NCBI RefSeq assembly: GCF_000474945.1 | Contig: NZ_KI440836.1 | Coordinates: 124,001 to 188,000 of the forward strand | DNA: 64,000 bases | Reading direction: 5' to 3' | Source of the DNA: Solimonas soli DSM 21787 | GTDB taxonomy: Bacteria > Pseudomonadota > Gammaproteobacteria > Nevskiales > Nevskiaceae | In this document: in pieces, positions 44,358 through 56,347 of the stretch | How positions within the stretch are numbered: the first letter of the stretch is position 1 | Layout: each line of letters starts with the position of its first letter | Notes under the pieces: model-generated | Told to the model about the DNA's origin: nothing | Database searches by the model: none | The model's input: the letters and a program-made list of their open reading frames with translations, nothing else | Position numbers and translations under genes: made by a program

Positions 44358-44870
44358 ATGCTGCCACGCTGCCTGCTGCTGCTGTGCCTCGCGCTGTGCG
44401 CGGCCTGCGGCACGACGATCCGCAACAACGTCACCAATGCGCCGCAGGCGCCGCTGACGGCCAGGCAGTTCGTGTTCACGCCGGTCAGCGTCACCTCGAA
44501 ATCGCAGACCGACGACGCCAAGCAGTACAACGAGCAGCTCAAGGCCGAGGCGCAGACCCGGCTGGTGACGCTGGTGCGCGACAGGAAGGCGGTCTGGGTG
44601 AAGGCGCCGGCCAAGCTGCCGACCATCGTCGTGACGATCAACGCCGACTACGGCAATCGTGGCATCCGCCTGATTCCGCCGCTCTTCCGCGGCAAGGCCG
44701 GCCAGGCCCTGATCGCCGTCGACATCCAGATGAAGAGCGCCGACGGCCACGTGCTGTACGCGACGCATACCGAGGGCAAGCTGCGCCGCGGCCTGGCCGG
44801 CGGCGATGCGCTGGCGGTCGCCAAGCGCACGGTCGACGATGCCTTCCAGGACTTCGCCAAGCGCTTCTAA
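44358..44870 (+). CDS. Lipoprotein of unknown function, DUF4410-like
   Basis: 170 residues. Signal peptide MLPRCLLLLCLALCAAC with the lipobox Cys at 17. Mature part: FVFTPVSVTSKSQTDDAKQY, LPTIVVTINADYGNRGIRLI, GKAGQALIAVDIQMKSADG, AGGDALAVAKRTVDDAFQDF. The alternating beta pattern ending in a DAFxDFAKRF helix recalls DUF4410-type lipoproteins, without certainty. A Rho-independent signal was not seen after it; it converges on the DUF202 gene. Confidence 0.7.
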   Translation: MLPRCLLLLCLALCAACGTTIRNNVTNAPQAPLTARQFVFTPVSVTSKSQTDDAKQYNEQLKAEAQTRLVTLVRDRKAVWVKAPAKLPTIVVTINADYGNRGIRLIPPLFRGKAGQALIAVDIQMKSADGHVLYATHTEGKLRRGLAGGDALAVAKRTVDDAFQDFAKRF

Positions 44871-44889
44871 GCGCTTCTAGCGGCGGGCT

Positions 44890-45255
44890 TCAGAGAACCA
44901 GGTAGATGGCGAGCGCGAAACCGAGCAGCGCAGCGGCGGCGGCGAAACCCACCGCCCAGCGCACCGGATAACCGGCGGGCCGGTTCTGCGGCGGCAGGCT
45001 GTGCAGATAGCTGCGGTGCTGCAGCATGCCGATGACGATCGCCAGGCTGCCGAACACCACGAGCAGCACGCCGAGCACCGCCGAACCGTGCGCCGAACCG
45101 GCGTTCTGCGCGATGCCCTCATGACCGGCGAACACGCGCATGAACAGGCCGAAACGCTCGACCACGAAGCCGATGCCGATGGTGGCCAGCCCGGTGCGCA
45201 CCCAGGCCAGCAGGGTGCGTTCGGAGGCGAAGAAATTGCTGGCGTCGTTGGCCAT
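44890..45255 (-). CDS. DUF202 inner-membrane protein (YidH-like)
   Basis: 121 residues from the ATG at 45255 (MANDASNFFASERTLLAWVR). The FASERTLLAWVRTGLATIGI motif at the first helix is diagnostic of DUF202/YidH. Three membrane helices in total (about 19-38, 58-78, 100-120). Function unknown. An ATG 12 bases upstream is an alternative start. Confidence 0.88.
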   Translation of the reverse strand: MANDASNFFASERTLLAWVRTGLATIGIGFVVERFGLFMRVFAGHEGIAQNAGSAHGSAVLGVLLVVFGSLAIVIGMLQHRSYLHSLPPQNRPAGYPVRWAVGFAAAAALLGFALAIYLVL

Positions 45256-45286
45256 GCGCCGCAGCATAGCCCGCACGCGCCGCAAC

Positions 45287-45312
45287 GAAAAAGCCCTCCT
45301 TGCGGAGGGCTC
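45287..45312 (-). terminator. Rho-independent terminator of gltA
   Basis: On the minus strand AGCCCTCC-GCAA-GGAGGGCT followed by TTTTTCG forms an eight-pair stem with a clean U-tract, 18 bases after the gltA stop. Confidence 0.88.
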
Positions 45313-45329
45313 TCGGGCGACTGCGGGTA

Positions 45330-46625
<1,296 letters not shown>

Positions 46626-46640
46626 GAGGACCTCTGTTCT

Positions 46641-47924
<1,284 letters not shown>

Positions 47925-48047
47925 ACTGACTGGCGCACAAATGAGGGGCGCGCATTGTCGCGGCGCCGTCGCCGCAGCCGACACGGCCGCCGGACGGACG
48001 CTCGACTGTCGCTGTGGCAAATCCATGCCGCCAGACACAGAAACAGC

Positions 48048-48071
48048 AAGGCCGCGCATCAGCGCGGCCTT
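48048..48071 (-). terminator. Terminator of rpmE2
   Basis: On the minus strand AAGGCCGCGC-TGAT-GCGCGGCCTT then GCTGTTTCTG gives a ten-pair stem with a short T-rich tail, 33 bases past the rpmE2 stop. Confidence 0.78.
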
Positions 48072-48103
48072 GCGGGTACCTCGTACAGCGAAAACGCTGC
48101 GGC

Positions 48104-48349
48104 TTACTTCTTGGCGCCGTAGCGCTTGTTGAACTTGCCGACGCGGCCGCCGGTGTCGACGACCTTCTGCTTGCCCGTGTAGAACGGGTGCGAGAGGCTC
48201 GAGGTATCGAGCATGACCGCCGGGTACTCGGTGCCGTCGATCTTCAGGGTGTCCTTGGTCTTCACCGTGGAGCGGATCAGGAAGACGTGATCAGCGGCGC
48301 CGTCCTTGAATGCGACCGTGCGGTACTCGGGATGGATGCCGTCTTTCAT
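48104..48349 (-). CDS. rpmE2: 50S ribosomal protein L31 type B
   Basis: 81 residues from the ATG at 48349 ([20 protein letters not shown]). Lacks the CxxC zinc ribbon, so it is the zinc-independent type B paralog; the conserved [20 protein letters not shown] and FNKRYG are intact. In the family type B forms are used under zinc limitation, but no Zur box was identified. Confidence 0.93.
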   Translation of the reverse strand: MKDGIHPEYRTVAFKDGAADHVFLIRSTVKTKDTLKIDGTEYPAVMLDTSSLSHPFYTGKQKVVDTGGRVGKFNKRYGAKK

Positions 48350-48426
48350 GGGAAAACCTTCACGCAAAAACTCGAAAGGGCGCAAAGTTTAATGGCCGGC
48401 CGGCATGATCGCAAGCCCCGCGGCGC

Positions 48427-48900
48427 TCAGTCGCGGCGCCGGATGACCACGGTGCCGGCGATCTTGTCGTGCCAGCCCTGCTTGCGGGCGTCGAAGGCAA
48501 CCCAGATCAGACCGAGGCAGAACGGGATGGTCGACAGGAAGTAGGCGAGATAGCGCGCCAGGTACTGCTTCCAGCTCGGCGTGCCGAAGGTCCCGGCGTC
48601 GACGATCACGGCATTGATGATCATCTTGCCCGGCGTCGCCATGCGCGTGATCCAGAACGCGAGCACCACGGCGCCCAGCATCAGGTGCACGATCAGCTGC
48701 GAGTACGGGTCGTCCTCGGCGACACCGATGCCGGCCAGCTGCAGGACCAGGGCGCCGGGCACGAGCACGAACAGCAGCACGATCGAATCGATCAGGCTCG
48801 CGAAGACCCGCGCCCAGAAGCCGACGTAGCGGACCGCCGGCTCGGCCGGCGCGCCGCGCGCCGCGGCGGCGGCCACGTTGAGTTCGCTGAGTTCGTCCAT
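48427..48900 (-). CDS. RDD-family membrane protein
   Basis: 157 residues from the ATG at 48900. RDD signature: RYVGFWARVFASLIDSIVLL (Arg and Asp in helix 1), then two further helices and GTPSWKQYLARYLAYFLSTI, GWHDKIAGTVVIRRRD. RDD proteins are small integral membrane proteins, some transporting osmolytes or ions. Confidence 0.88.
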   Translation of the reverse strand: MDELSELNVAAAAARGAPAEPAVRYVGFWARVFASLIDSIVLLFVLVPGALVLQLAGIGVAEDDPYSQLIVHLMLGAVVLAFWITRMATPGKMIINAVIVDAGTFGTPSWKQYLARYLAYFLSTIPFCLGLIWVAFDARKQGWHDKIAGTVVIRRRD

Positions 48901-48931
48901 CGCGCTTCTTCCTTCCGCTTCGGTTCTGGTT

Positions 48932-49123
48932 TCAGTCGCTTTCCGCTTCCACCCTGACGGTGCAGCCCTCGCCGTCGTCGTCGAGCCGCACATGCACGGT
49001 CATCGGCCGGCAGCAGACCGAACAGTCCTCGCTGTAGACCTGCTCGTCGCCGGCCGAGCGGTCGATCTCGAGCACGATCTCTTCCCAGCAGGCCGGACAG
49101 ACGACGCTGACTTCATCGAGCAT
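48932..49123 (-). CDS. CPXCG-type zinc-ribbon small protein
   Basis: 63 residues from the ATG at 49123. Two Cys pairs VVCPACWEEIV and EDCSVCCRPMTV fit a zinc ribbon, and the acidic rest (LDDDGEGCTVRVEAESD) is usual for the cysteine-rich CPXCG family. Function unknown. Confidence 0.82.
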   Translation of the reverse strand: MLDEVSVVCPACWEEIVLEIDRSAGDEQVYSEDCSVCCRPMTVHVRLDDDGEGCTVRVEAESD

Positions 49124-49201
49124 GACGGATTCCACTGACGCGCCGGTGGCGAGTGTTGCAGAACCGTATGCCAGCGTCATGCCGGCCGGCGGCTGAATCC
49201 C

Positions 49202-50353
49202 TCAGAGGAAAAGGCCGAGCAGTCCGTTCAGATGCCGAAGGCCGAGTTCGGTCGGCCACACCCGGCCGCCGCCCTCCTCGATCAGGCCGCGCGCCCGCGC
49301 CGTCGCCGCGGCCGGCAGCTGCGCCCAGGACAGCGCGGTGCGCCGCTCGTAATCGGCGATCGCGAAGCCATCGTTGAGGCGCAGCGCGTTCATCAGGAAT
49401 TCGAGCGGCAGCTCGGTGGCGGCGATGACGCGGTCGTCCTGCACCGCCTGCGCGCCGCCGGCGTGCTGCAGGTAGGTGCGCGGATGCTTGTGCCGCGCGC
49501 GGCGGCGCACGCCCGCCGCGTCGGTGCGCTTGCCGTGCGCACCGGCGCCGATGCCGAGATAGTCGCCGAACCGCCAGTAGTTCAGGTTGTGCTGCGCGCG
49601 TCGACCCGGCCGCGCGTAAGCCGAGACCTCGTACTGCGCGTAGCCGTGCCCCGCCAGCAGCGCCTGACCCTGCAGCTGCATGTCCCAGGCCAGCTCGTCG
49701 TCCGGCAGCGGCGGCGGGCGCAGGCCGAATTCGGTGTTCGGCTCCAGCGTCAGCTGGTAGTACGACAGATGCTCCGGCGCGAGCGCGAGGGCGGCGGCGA
49801 TGTCGGCCTCGGCCTCGGCCAGCGTCTGCCGCGGCAGCGCGTACATCAGATCGAGATTGATGTTCGCGAAGCCGGCCCGGCGCGCCAGCTCGTAGGCGGC
49901 GATCGCTTCGCCGCGATCATGAATGCGGCCGAGCCGCTTCAGCTGGGCATCGTCGAGGCTCTGCACGCCGATCGACAGGCGGTTGACGCCGGCCGCGACG
50001 TAGCCGGCGAAGTGCGCCGCCTCCGCCGTGCCGGGGTTCGCCTCGAGCGTGATCTCGATGTCCGGCGCGAAGGCCAGACGCCGATGGACGCCTTCCAGCA
50101 CGCGGCCGATCGCGCGATCGGAAAAGAGGCTGGGCGTGCCGCCGCCCATGAAGATGGAGACCAGCGGCCGTGATTCGTGCCGGGTGATTCGCGATTCGGA
50201 GAGTTCGAAATCGAGATCGCGCAGCAGGGCGGCGACGTAGGCGTCTTCCGGCATCTCGCCGCGCAGCGCATGCGAGTTGAAATCGCAGTACGGGCATTTC
50301 TGCACGCACCACGGAAAGTGAAGATAAAGCGCAAGCGGAATGTCGTCGTCCAC
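49202..50353 (-). CDS. hemW: HemW, heme chaperone / radical-SAM protein
   Basis: 383 residues from a GTG at 50353; a TTG one codon earlier also fits. Radical-SAM CxxxCxxC site: HFPWCVQKCPYCDFNSH (about 13-29). SAM-binding SIFMGGGTPSLFSD and NINLDLMYALPRQT follow. HemW binds heme and the 4Fe-4S cluster but is not a coproporphyrinogen oxidase. Odd: between LRDLDFEL and VSIFMGG is an extra segment SESRITRHESR encoded by heptanucleotide repeats (50170-50197), not normal for the family. Confidence 0.9.
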   Translation of the reverse strand: MDDDIPLALYLHFPWCVQKCPYCDFNSHALRGEMPEDAYVAALLRDLDFELSESRITRHESRPLVSIFMGGGTPSLFSDRAIGRVLEGVHRRLAFAPDIEITLEANPGTAEAAHFAGYVAAGVNRLSIGVQSLDDAQLKRLGRIHDRGEAIAAYELARRAGFANINLDLMYALPRQTLAEAEADIAAALALAPEHLSYYQLTLEPNTEFGLRPPPLPDDELAWDMQLQGQALLAGHGYAQYEVSAYARPGRRAQHNLNYWRFGDYLGIGAGAHGKRTDAAGVRRRARHKHPRTYLQHAGGAQAVQDDRVIAATELPLEFLMNALRLNDGFAIADYERRTALSWAQLPAAATARARGLIEEGGGRVWPTELGLRHLNGLLGLFL

Positions 50354-50371
50354 CAATCACCAATCACCAAT
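50351..50371. repeat. Heptanucleotide microsatellite at the rdgB/hemW junction
   Basis: CACCAAT repeated exactly three times. On the minus strand it is ATTGGTG x3, spanning the last codons of the RdgB fusion, its stop, and the hemW start codons. Slippage by one unit would change the RdgB terminus and the spacing to hemW. A second, imperfect heptad array lies inside hemW at 50170-50197. Confidence 0.85.
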
Positions 50372-51451
50372 CATCCGCAGCATCGCGGCGCTGGCGCGCG
50401 CGCGGTGCGAGACGCGGTTCTTCATGGCGGGCGCCAGCTCGGCCGCGCTGCAGCCGTGGTCCGGCACCCAGAACAGCGGGTCGTAGCCGAACCCGTCGGC
50501 GCCGCGCGGCGCGTCGAGAATGCGGCCGTTCCAGAAGCCCTGCGCGAGCAGCGGCACCGGATCGTCGGCATGGCGCAGCAAGGCCAGCACGCTGACGAAG
50601 CGCGCGTCGCGCCGCGCGTCCGGCATCGCGCGCAGCGCCGCGAGCAGCTTGTCGTTGTTCAAACGGTCTTTCTCTGCCTGGCTCATGCCATCCATGGCGA
50701 AACCGTTGCGCGGTGATTCACCCCCCGCGTAGCGCGCCGAATGCACGCCCGGCGCGCCGTGCAGCGCCGCGACTTCGAGGCCGGAATCGTCGGCCAGCGC
50801 CGGCAGGCCGGACGCGCGCGCCGCATGGCGCGCCTTGATCAGCGCGTTCTCGACGAAGGTGCCGCCGGTTTCCGCCGGCTCGACGTCGCTGAACTCGGAG
50901 ACCAGGCGCAAGGCAATGCCGAGCGGCGCGAACAGCGCCTGCATTTCCTTGAGCTTCTTGGCATTGCGCGAGGCCAGCACCAGCGTGTCGCCGAGCGCCG
51001 CGCGCGCCTCGGCGGGCCGCGCGCCGTCCTCGACCAGGCGCTTGCCGTAGCTGTGCGCGCGATCGCGCCGGTAGCCGAGGCGCTCGTAAAACAGCGCGGC
51101 GCCTTCGTTGTCCTCGCGCAGCTGCAGGTTCATCTTCGGCGCGCCGAGCGTGCGGACGTAAGCCTCGGCGGCGTCCATCAGCCGGCGGCCGAGTCCGCGA
51201 TGGCGGCACGCCGGATCGACCGCCAGGTAGTTCACCCAGCCGCGATGGCCGTCATAGCCCGCCATCACGCTGCCGACGATCGCCTCGCCGTCGACCGCGA
51301 CCAGAAAACCGTCCGCCTGCAGCGCCAGCTTGCGCGCGATGTCGCGCTGCGGATCGTTCCACGGCCGCGTCAGGCCGCAGCGCTGCCACAGCGCGACGAC
51401 CGCCGCGCTGTCCGCCGGCGTGAAGCAGCGGAGTTGCGCGGCGCCGCTCAT
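50357..51451 (-). CDS. rdgB: Fusion of GNAT acetyltransferase and RdgB dITP/XTP pyrophosphatase
   Basis: 364 residues. N-terminal GNAT domain (about 1-150): [20 protein letters not shown] is the acetyl-CoA loop (R-x-x-G-x-G/A) and [10 protein letters not shown] follows, closest in style to YpeA. From about residue 160 the RdgB Maf-like fold: [78 protein letters not shown]. RdgB normally starts at that Leu-Val-Leu-Ala-Ser; here there is no Met just before it, so a genuine fusion is likely. It removes noncanonical purine nucleotides; the role of the acetyltransferase half is unknown. Confidence 0.85.
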   Translation of the reverse strand: MSGAAQLRCFTPADSAAVVALWQRCGLTRPWNDPQRDIARKLALQADGFLVAVDGEAIVGSVMAGYDGHRGWVNYLAVDPACRHRGLGRRLMDAAEAYVRTLGAPKMNLQLREDNEGAALFYERLGYRRDRAHSYGKRLVEDGARPAEARAALGDTLVLASRNAKKLKEMQALFAPLGIALRLVSEFSDVEPAETGGTFVENALIKARHAARASGLPALADDSGLEVAALHGAPGVHSARYAGGESPRNGFAMDGMSQAEKDRLNNDKLLAALRAMPDARRDARFVSVLALLRHADDPVPLLAQGFWNGRILDAPRGADGFGYDPLFWVPDHGCSAAELAPAMKNRVSHRARASAAMLRMIGDW

Positions 51452-51455
51452 CGCT

Positions 51456-52187
51456 TCAGGAGGCGAGTGCCGCGTTCTGCGCGGCGATCAGTTCGGCGAT
51501 GCCCAGCGTCGCCAGGTCGAGCAGCGCATTCAGCTCGTCACGACGGAAGGCATGGCCCTCGGCGGTGCCCTGCACCTCGATGAACTGGCCGGCTTCGTTC
51601 ATGACCACGTTCATGTCGCACTCGCAGCCGGAGTCTTCGCTGTAATCGAGGTCGAGCACCGGCTTGCCGGCGTGGATGCCGACCGACACGGCGGCGATCT
51701 GCCCGAACAGCGGATTCTTCTTCAGCTTGCCGGCCTTCTGCATGGCGCGGATCGCGTCGACCAGCGCGACGTAGCCGCCGGTGATCGAGGCCGTGCGCGT
51801 GCCGCCGTCGGCCTGCAGCACGTCGCAGTCGATGGTGATGGTGTACGGACCGAGCGCGGCCAGATCGACGCAGGCGCGCAGCGAGCGGCCGATCAGGCGC
51901 TGGATTTCCTGCGTGCGGCCCGACTGCTTGCCCTGCGCCGCTTCGCGGCGGCTGCGGTCGTGCGTGGCGCGCGGCAGCATGCCGTATTCGGCGGTGACCC
52001 AGCCGCCGTCCTTCTTCCAGGCCGGCCCGCGCTCCTCGACGCTCGCCGTGCACAGCACGCGCGTGTCGCCGAAGCTGACCAGCACCGAACCTTCGGCGTG
52101 CTTGGTGAAGCCGCGCAGGATCGACACGGGACGAAGCTCGTCGGCGCGACGGCCGGAAGCGCGAAGGGCGGGTTTGGGATCGGTCAC
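51456..52187 (-). CDS. rph: RNase PH
   Basis: 243 residues from a GTG at 52187 ([20 protein letters not shown]), which overlaps the msrQ stop as GTGA. Phosphorolytic 3'-exoribonuclease that trims tRNA precursors. [40 protein letters not shown] with the phosphate-binding Arg, and [20 protein letters not shown] are the family core; [12 protein letters not shown]-like near the end (here [16 protein letters not shown]) completes it. Neighbour order rph-rdgB-hemW is typical of the group. Confidence 0.95.
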   Translation of the reverse strand: MTDPKPALRASGRRADELRPVSILRGFTKHAEGSVLVSFGDTRVLCTASVEERGPAWKKDGGWVTAEYGMLPRATHDRSRREAAQGKQSGRTQEIQRLIGRSLRACVDLAALGPYTITIDCDVLQADGGTRTASITGGYVALVDAIRAMQKAGKLKKNPLFGQIAAVSVGIHAGKPVLDLDYSEDSGCECDMNVVMNEAGQFIEVQGTAEGHAFRRDELNALLDLATLGIAELIAAQNAALAS

Positions 52188-52810
52188 GTCGTGCGGCGGG
52201 GCGGCGAATGGCCGCGGAGTATACCGCGCCATGGCAATCGCCAGCCGAGCAGCACGACGAGGATCGCGAGATACAGCAAGGGCTCGCGCAGGTCGGCCTT
52301 CACCAGCCAGAGGTAGTGCAGCACGCCGAGCAGCGCGGCGGCGTAGACCAGCTGGTGCAGCTGCGCCCAGCGACGCTTCAGCCGACGCTGCCAGCCCTGC
52401 GTCGAGGTGATCGCCAGCGGCAGCAGCAGCAGCCAGGCGGCGAAGCCGATGGTGATGTAGGTGCGTTTCACCAGATCCTTGGCGAGCGCCGCCGGCGACC
52501 CTTCGAGATCGAAGGTCAGATAGATGGCGAAGTGCAGGCAGATCCAGAAGAAGGCCCACAGGCCCAGCAGACGCCGCACGCGGATCGGTTCCGACCAGCC
52601 CGTCAGGCGGCGCAGCGGCGTCATCGCCAGCGTCGCCAGCAGCAGGCGCAGCGACCAGTCGCCGGCCCGGTGTTCGAGGAACTCGACCGGGTTGGCGCCC
52701 AGCCGCGACTGCAGCACGCGCGCGCCGAGCCAGAGCAGTGGCGCGAGGCCCGCGGTCCAGGCGGCGAGCCGCCACAGCCACAGGCGCGCCTTCGGGCCGG
52801 GCACCGCCAT
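52184..52810 (-). CDS. msrQ: MsrQ, heme membrane subunit of the MsrPQ system
   Basis: 208 residues from the ATG at 52810. Six helices with heme-ligating His residues in [14 protein letters not shown] (about 91-104) and [20 protein letters not shown]. Passes electrons through the inner membrane to MsrP. Its ATG overlaps the msrP stop by one base (TGATG). Family name YedZ/MsrQ. Confidence 0.92.
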   Translation of the reverse strand: MAVPGPKARLWLWRLAAWTAGLAPLLWLGARVLQSRLGANPVEFLEHRAGDWSLRLLLATLAMTPLRRLTGWSEPIRVRRLLGLWAFFWICLHFAIYLTFDLEGSPAALAKDLVKRTYITIGFAAWLLLLPLAITSTQGWQRRLKRRWAQLHQLVYAAALLGVLHYLWLVKADLREPLLYLAILVVLLGWRLPWRGILRGHSPPRRTT

Positions 52811-53763
52811 CAGTAGTTCTTCTTCAGGTCCATGCCGCCGTACAGCGACGCGACTTCCGGGTAGCCGTTGAACATCAGCGTGTCGCGCTTGAACAGCTCG
52901 CCGAGGCGGCGCTCCTTGGCCTGCGACCAGCGCGGATGATCGACGTGCGGATTGACGTTCGAATAGAAGCCGTACTCGCGCGCCGCCATGCGGTTCCAGG
53001 TGGTCGGCGGCTGCGTCGCGACGAAGCGGATGCGCACGATCGACTTGATGCTCTTGAAGCCGTACTTCCACGGCACCGTGAGGCGCAGCGGCGCGCCGTT
53101 CTGGTTCGGCAGCACCTTGCCGTACATGCCGACCGTCAGCATCGTCAGCGGATGCATGGCCTCGTCGATGCGCAGGCCCTCGAGGTACGGCCAGTCGAGC
53201 ACGCCGTAGCGCGTGTCCGGCATCTGCTTCGGATCGTAGAGCGTCTCGAAGGCCACGTAGCGGGCATTCGAGGTCGGCTTGTAGCGCTTGAGGAAGCCGC
53301 CGAGCGGCAGGCCGACCCAGGGCACGACGATGCTCCAGGCCTCGACGCAGCGATGCCGGTAGATGCGCTCCTCGAGGCCGCCGGCGAGCAGCGTGTCGAT
53401 GTCGACGCGGCCCGGCGCCTCGCACTCGCCGTCGACGACCACCGTCCACGGCCGCGTGTGCAGCGTGTGCGCGTTGCGCGCCGGATCATCCTTGTCGGTG
53501 CCGAACTCGTAGAAGTTGTTGTAGGTGCTGACGGTGTCGAAATCGCTGACCTTCTCGCCGCCGGCCTGCTCGCGGCGCGTGCCGACCTTGAGCGGCGCCA
53601 GCGCCGCACCGGGGGCTTCGGCGGCGCCGGCGGCCAGCGGCAGCGCCAGCGCCGCGGCGCCGGCCCCGAGCCCGCCGAGAAAGCGACGCCGGTTCAGATA
53701 GATCGATTCGGGCGTGACCTCCGACTCGCGCAGGGCGTGCGGCGGCAGGATGCGGATCAGCAT
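52810..53763 (-). CDS. msrP: MsrP, periplasmic methionine-sulfoxide reductase
   Basis: 317 residues from the ATG at 53763 ([20 protein letters not shown]). Twin-arginine signal [20 protein letters not shown], so it is exported folded with its molybdenum cofactor. Mo-ligand Cys in [15 protein letters not shown]; sulfite-oxidase fold continues with [16 protein letters not shown] and [14 protein letters not shown]. Repairs oxidised methionine in envelope proteins with MsrQ as electron donor. Divergent from sufE. Confidence 0.94.
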   Translation of the reverse strand: MLIRILPPHALRESEVTPESIYLNRRRFLGGLGAGAAALALPLAAGAAEAPGAALAPLKVGTRREQAGGEKVSDFDTVSTYNNFYEFGTDKDDPARNAHTLHTRPWTVVVDGECEAPGRVDIDTLLAGGLEERIYRHRCVEAWSIVVPWVGLPLGGFLKRYKPTSNARYVAFETLYDPKQMPDTRYGVLDWPYLEGLRIDEAMHPLTMLTVGMYGKVLPNQNGAPLRLTVPWKYGFKSIKSIVRIRFVATQPPTTWNRMAAREYGFYSNVNPHVDHPRWSQAKERRLGELFKRDTLMFNGYPEVASLYGGMDLKKNY

Positions 53764-53886
53764 GACGGACTCCGGTTCGGAACGCGCGGCGACGATGGCC
53801 ACGGTTCGGGGACCACAGCTTGCGGCAGACGTTCACCGCTACCATATGCGTTTGTACGAACCAGCAGGACTTTTGGACGCGCGGTG

Positions 53887-54309
53887 ATGATGACGGTCGA
53901 TGAACTGGCGGAAACCTTCGAATTCCTCGGCGACTGGGAGGAGCGCTACCGCTACCTGATCGAGCTCGGGCGCAAGCTGCCGCCGATGCCCGAGGACGAG
54001 CACGACGACGCGCACAAGGTGCGCGGCTGCATGTCGCAGGTCTGGCTTGCCGGCGAGGCACGGCCGGGGCCGCCGAAGACACTTCACTTCCGCGGCGATT
54101 CCGACGCGCACATCGTCAAAGGCCTGATCGCCGTGCTGTTCGAGCTGACCTCGGGGCGCACGCCGCAGGAAATCCTCGCGCTCGACATCGGCAACGCCTT
54201 CGAGCGCCTCGGCCTCGAAAGCAACATCTCGATGAACCGCCGCAACGGTTTTTACGCGATGGTCGAGCGCATCAAGCAGATGGCGGCCGCCGAGGCGGCG
54301 GGCATGTAA
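53887..54309 (+). CDS. sufE: SufE-family Fe-S cluster sulfur acceptor
   Basis: 140 residues from the first of two adjacent ATGs (53887, 53890). KVRGCMSQVWL holds the sulfur-accepting Cys (about residue 49), with preceding EELGRKLPPMPEDEHDDAHK-like acidic stretch and following HIVKGLIAVLFELTSGRTPQ, IGNAFERLGLESNISMNR. Accepts persulfide from a SufS/CsdA-type desulfurase, none of which is in this window. Its C-terminal half is duplicated inside the 56.3 kb chimera. Confidence 0.93.
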   Translation: MMTVDELAETFEFLGDWEERYRYLIELGRKLPPMPEDEHDDAHKVRGCMSQVWLAGEARPGPPKTLHFRGDSDAHIVKGLIAVLFELTSGRTPQEILALDIGNAFERLGLESNISMNRRNGFYAMVERIKQMAAAEAAGM

Positions 54310-54596
54310 GACGCGCAGACGAAGGGCAACGATCCGAAGGAGCGTCCCACCACGAGCGCTTGCTGCGCCCATTGCGATCATTTTTTCGCCAAATCGACGC
54401 TCGCGTCTTTGTATCGCGCGGTGATTCAGGCATACGCATCGACAAAAGTCTGGTTGCGGCGCCGCTTGGGCCAACATTTGGCGCATACCGTGGTAACCCG
54501 TCACATATCGATGCCTGCAGCGGCTTGACCCCGTCGATCCATCACATGCGTAATGAGAGCGCTTTCAGGAAAGGTCGTCGACGGGGGATTCAGGGA

Positions 54597-56186
54597 ATGT
54601 TGCGAACATATCTGTGCTTGCTTGCACTGACGCTCGCGGCTTGTGGTGGTGGTGGTGGCAGCGGATCGAAGTTGAACATTTCTTTGTCCCCATATCCGCT
54701 TGAAGCCAGCTATACGCTGGCGACCTTGCCATCGTATATCACCGCTCATGCCACGGTCGCCGGGACGGTTTCCTCCGGGACGGTGTATGTCGTCATCACT
54801 GATTCCGGGAAGAGCTTTGCTGCCGGCCCTGCCTATATCTCGCAGGAAAGCGAGACGACCTTTGCCGCCGACCTTCCGTTGGCTTCGAACCTGCAACCGG
54901 GCGATCACACCGGCACTCTGACGGTGCGGGTCTGCTCTGATTCAGCCTGCTCGTCGGTCCTCGGCTCAAGCTTGTTGCCGTACCACATCAGCATCGCGAC
55001 ACCATCGATTTCCTCGGCCACTCCGATCGTAGCGGCCGCCGTCCGTGGCGGTGAGCTTAAAGTCACGGCGGTGATTCACGATGTGGCCCCGCATAATCTG
55101 TACGCGTCGATTGGCAGCGCCAGCGACGACACGTTCCAAACCGGAAGTGTCGTCCCGTTGACATACGACATTGCCGATACTTTCGAGGCCAGTGTCCCTG
55201 TTTCCGCCTCTGTATCAGCGACGGCGCACCAAGGCAGTCTGACGCTGCGTATCTGCGGAGATGCTGATTGCCAGCAAATATTCGATGAGGCTCCGCTATC
55301 GTACACGGTTCAGGTGTTCGCTATCTTGGCTGGTCAGCCGGGTATCGGAGGAAACGCCGACGGTCCGGTCTCAGCGGCCACATTCCTCGCGCCGCGCGGC
55401 ATCGCACTTGATTCCGTCGGGAATCTTTATGTTGCCGATGCTTCGCAGAACGGCGATAGCGGGCTCATCCGAAAAGTCGATCCTGCCGGCAACGTCAGCA
55501 CGATCCTCGTCTCCAACGGTGGAGCATATGGAGGCGTCGCCCCGGAAGCATTGGCCGTCGATGCAGCTGGAAACCTGCTGTTCTCGGAACTCGCGAGCGA
55601 CTATGGCAACCACAACGGTATCTATCGGCGCGCGCCTGACGGCACCACGACACTGTTTTCCGAGGGCGTTGGCGATCTAGCGACTGACGTGGACGATCAT
55701 ATCTACTCGTTCTACGAGTCCTGCGATGGCTGCAATGCAACCGTCACAAAAATGAACAGCGATGGCACCTATGCTCCGACGTGGAATGCTCACGGCGCCC
55801 TCGGCTTCGCCAATCCGAACTCGATTGCCGGAGCTGCTGATGGCGTCGTCTATGTCGCCGTAGGCACTAATCTCAATAAGCTGGATGAACAGGGCGAGAG
55901 CCTAGACTCCACTTATCTGAGCGGCTTTGCTATTGAGCAGCTTGCAATCGCTCCGGATGGTGCGCCGGTTTTCACCGGCTACCCGTGGGGTGGCTGCCAC
56001 GAAGAATGCCCGGCGGCTTATGGCATCAGTCCTGACAAGACTCTCGCACCGTTTATTCCGACAATCTTGCTGCCTAGTGGCCTTGGGCCGGTGCACGCAT
56101 ATGACCTGGCATTCGGAAGCAACGGACAATTCTTCATCAGCGACACGGATGGGAAGGTCATTCTACAAACGACGTTGGCCCACTAA
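54597..56186 (+). CDS. NHL/SMP-30-like repeat lipoprotein, likely acquired
   Basis: 529 residues from the ATG at 54597 (MLRTYLCLLALTLAACGGGG); lipobox Cys at 16. After two beta-sandwich-like stretches with paired Cys (VRVCSDSACSSVLGSS, LRICGDADCQQIFDEA), the second half has NHL/SMP-type repeats: GIALDSVGNLYVADASQN, ALAVDAAGNLLFSELASD, IYSFYESCDGCNATVTKM, AFGSNGQFFISDTDG, i.e. a beta-propeller. Codon use and base composition are clearly AT-richer than the rest of the window, and it sits beside duplicated fragments of sufE and the SPFH gene. An insert; function probably in surface binding, not established. Confidence 0.78.
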   Translation: MLRTYLCLLALTLAACGGGGGSGSKLNISLSPYPLEASYTLATLPSYITAHATVAGTVSSGTVYVVITDSGKSFAAGPAYISQESETTFAADLPLASNLQPGDHTGTLTVRVCSDSACSSVLGSSLLPYHISIATPSISSATPIVAAAVRGGELKVTAVIHDVAPHNLYASIGSASDDTFQTGSVVPLTYDIADTFEASVPVSASVSATAHQGSLTLRICGDADCQQIFDEAPLSYTVQVFAILAGQPGIGGNADGPVSAATFLAPRGIALDSVGNLYVADASQNGDSGLIRKVDPAGNVSTILVSNGGAYGGVAPEALAVDAAGNLLFSELASDYGNHNGIYRRAPDGTTTLFSEGVGDLATDVDDHIYSFYESCDGCNATVTKMNSDGTYAPTWNAHGALGFANPNSIAGAADGVVYVAVGTNLNKLDEQGESLDSTYLSGFAIEQLAIAPDGAPVFTGYPWGGCHEECPAAYGISPDKTLAPFIPTILLPSGLGPVHAYDLAFGSNGQFFISDTDGKVILQTTLAH

Positions 56187-56266
56187 TTTTGTGAGGATGG
56201 ATTCAGGGCCGCTCGGGGCGTCTCTGTTCCCCCGGGCTCGGGCCGGCGACGCCCTGCTGATGCTTG

Positions 56267-56284
56267 CTTGACGCCAACGTCAAG
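56267..56284. promoter_or_regulatory. Perfect palindrome before the chimera
   Basis: CTTGACG-CCAA-CGTCAAG is a seven-base-arm inverted repeat, 21 bases upstream of the duplicated TAGAAT -10 at 56305. It could be an operator or part of the insertion junction. Confidence 0.4.
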
Positions 56285-56347
56285 AGGCGACTTGGTTGTA
56301 GCGCTAGAATCAGATCGCAGTCTCCTGACGGTCAGAACCGGGGGGCC

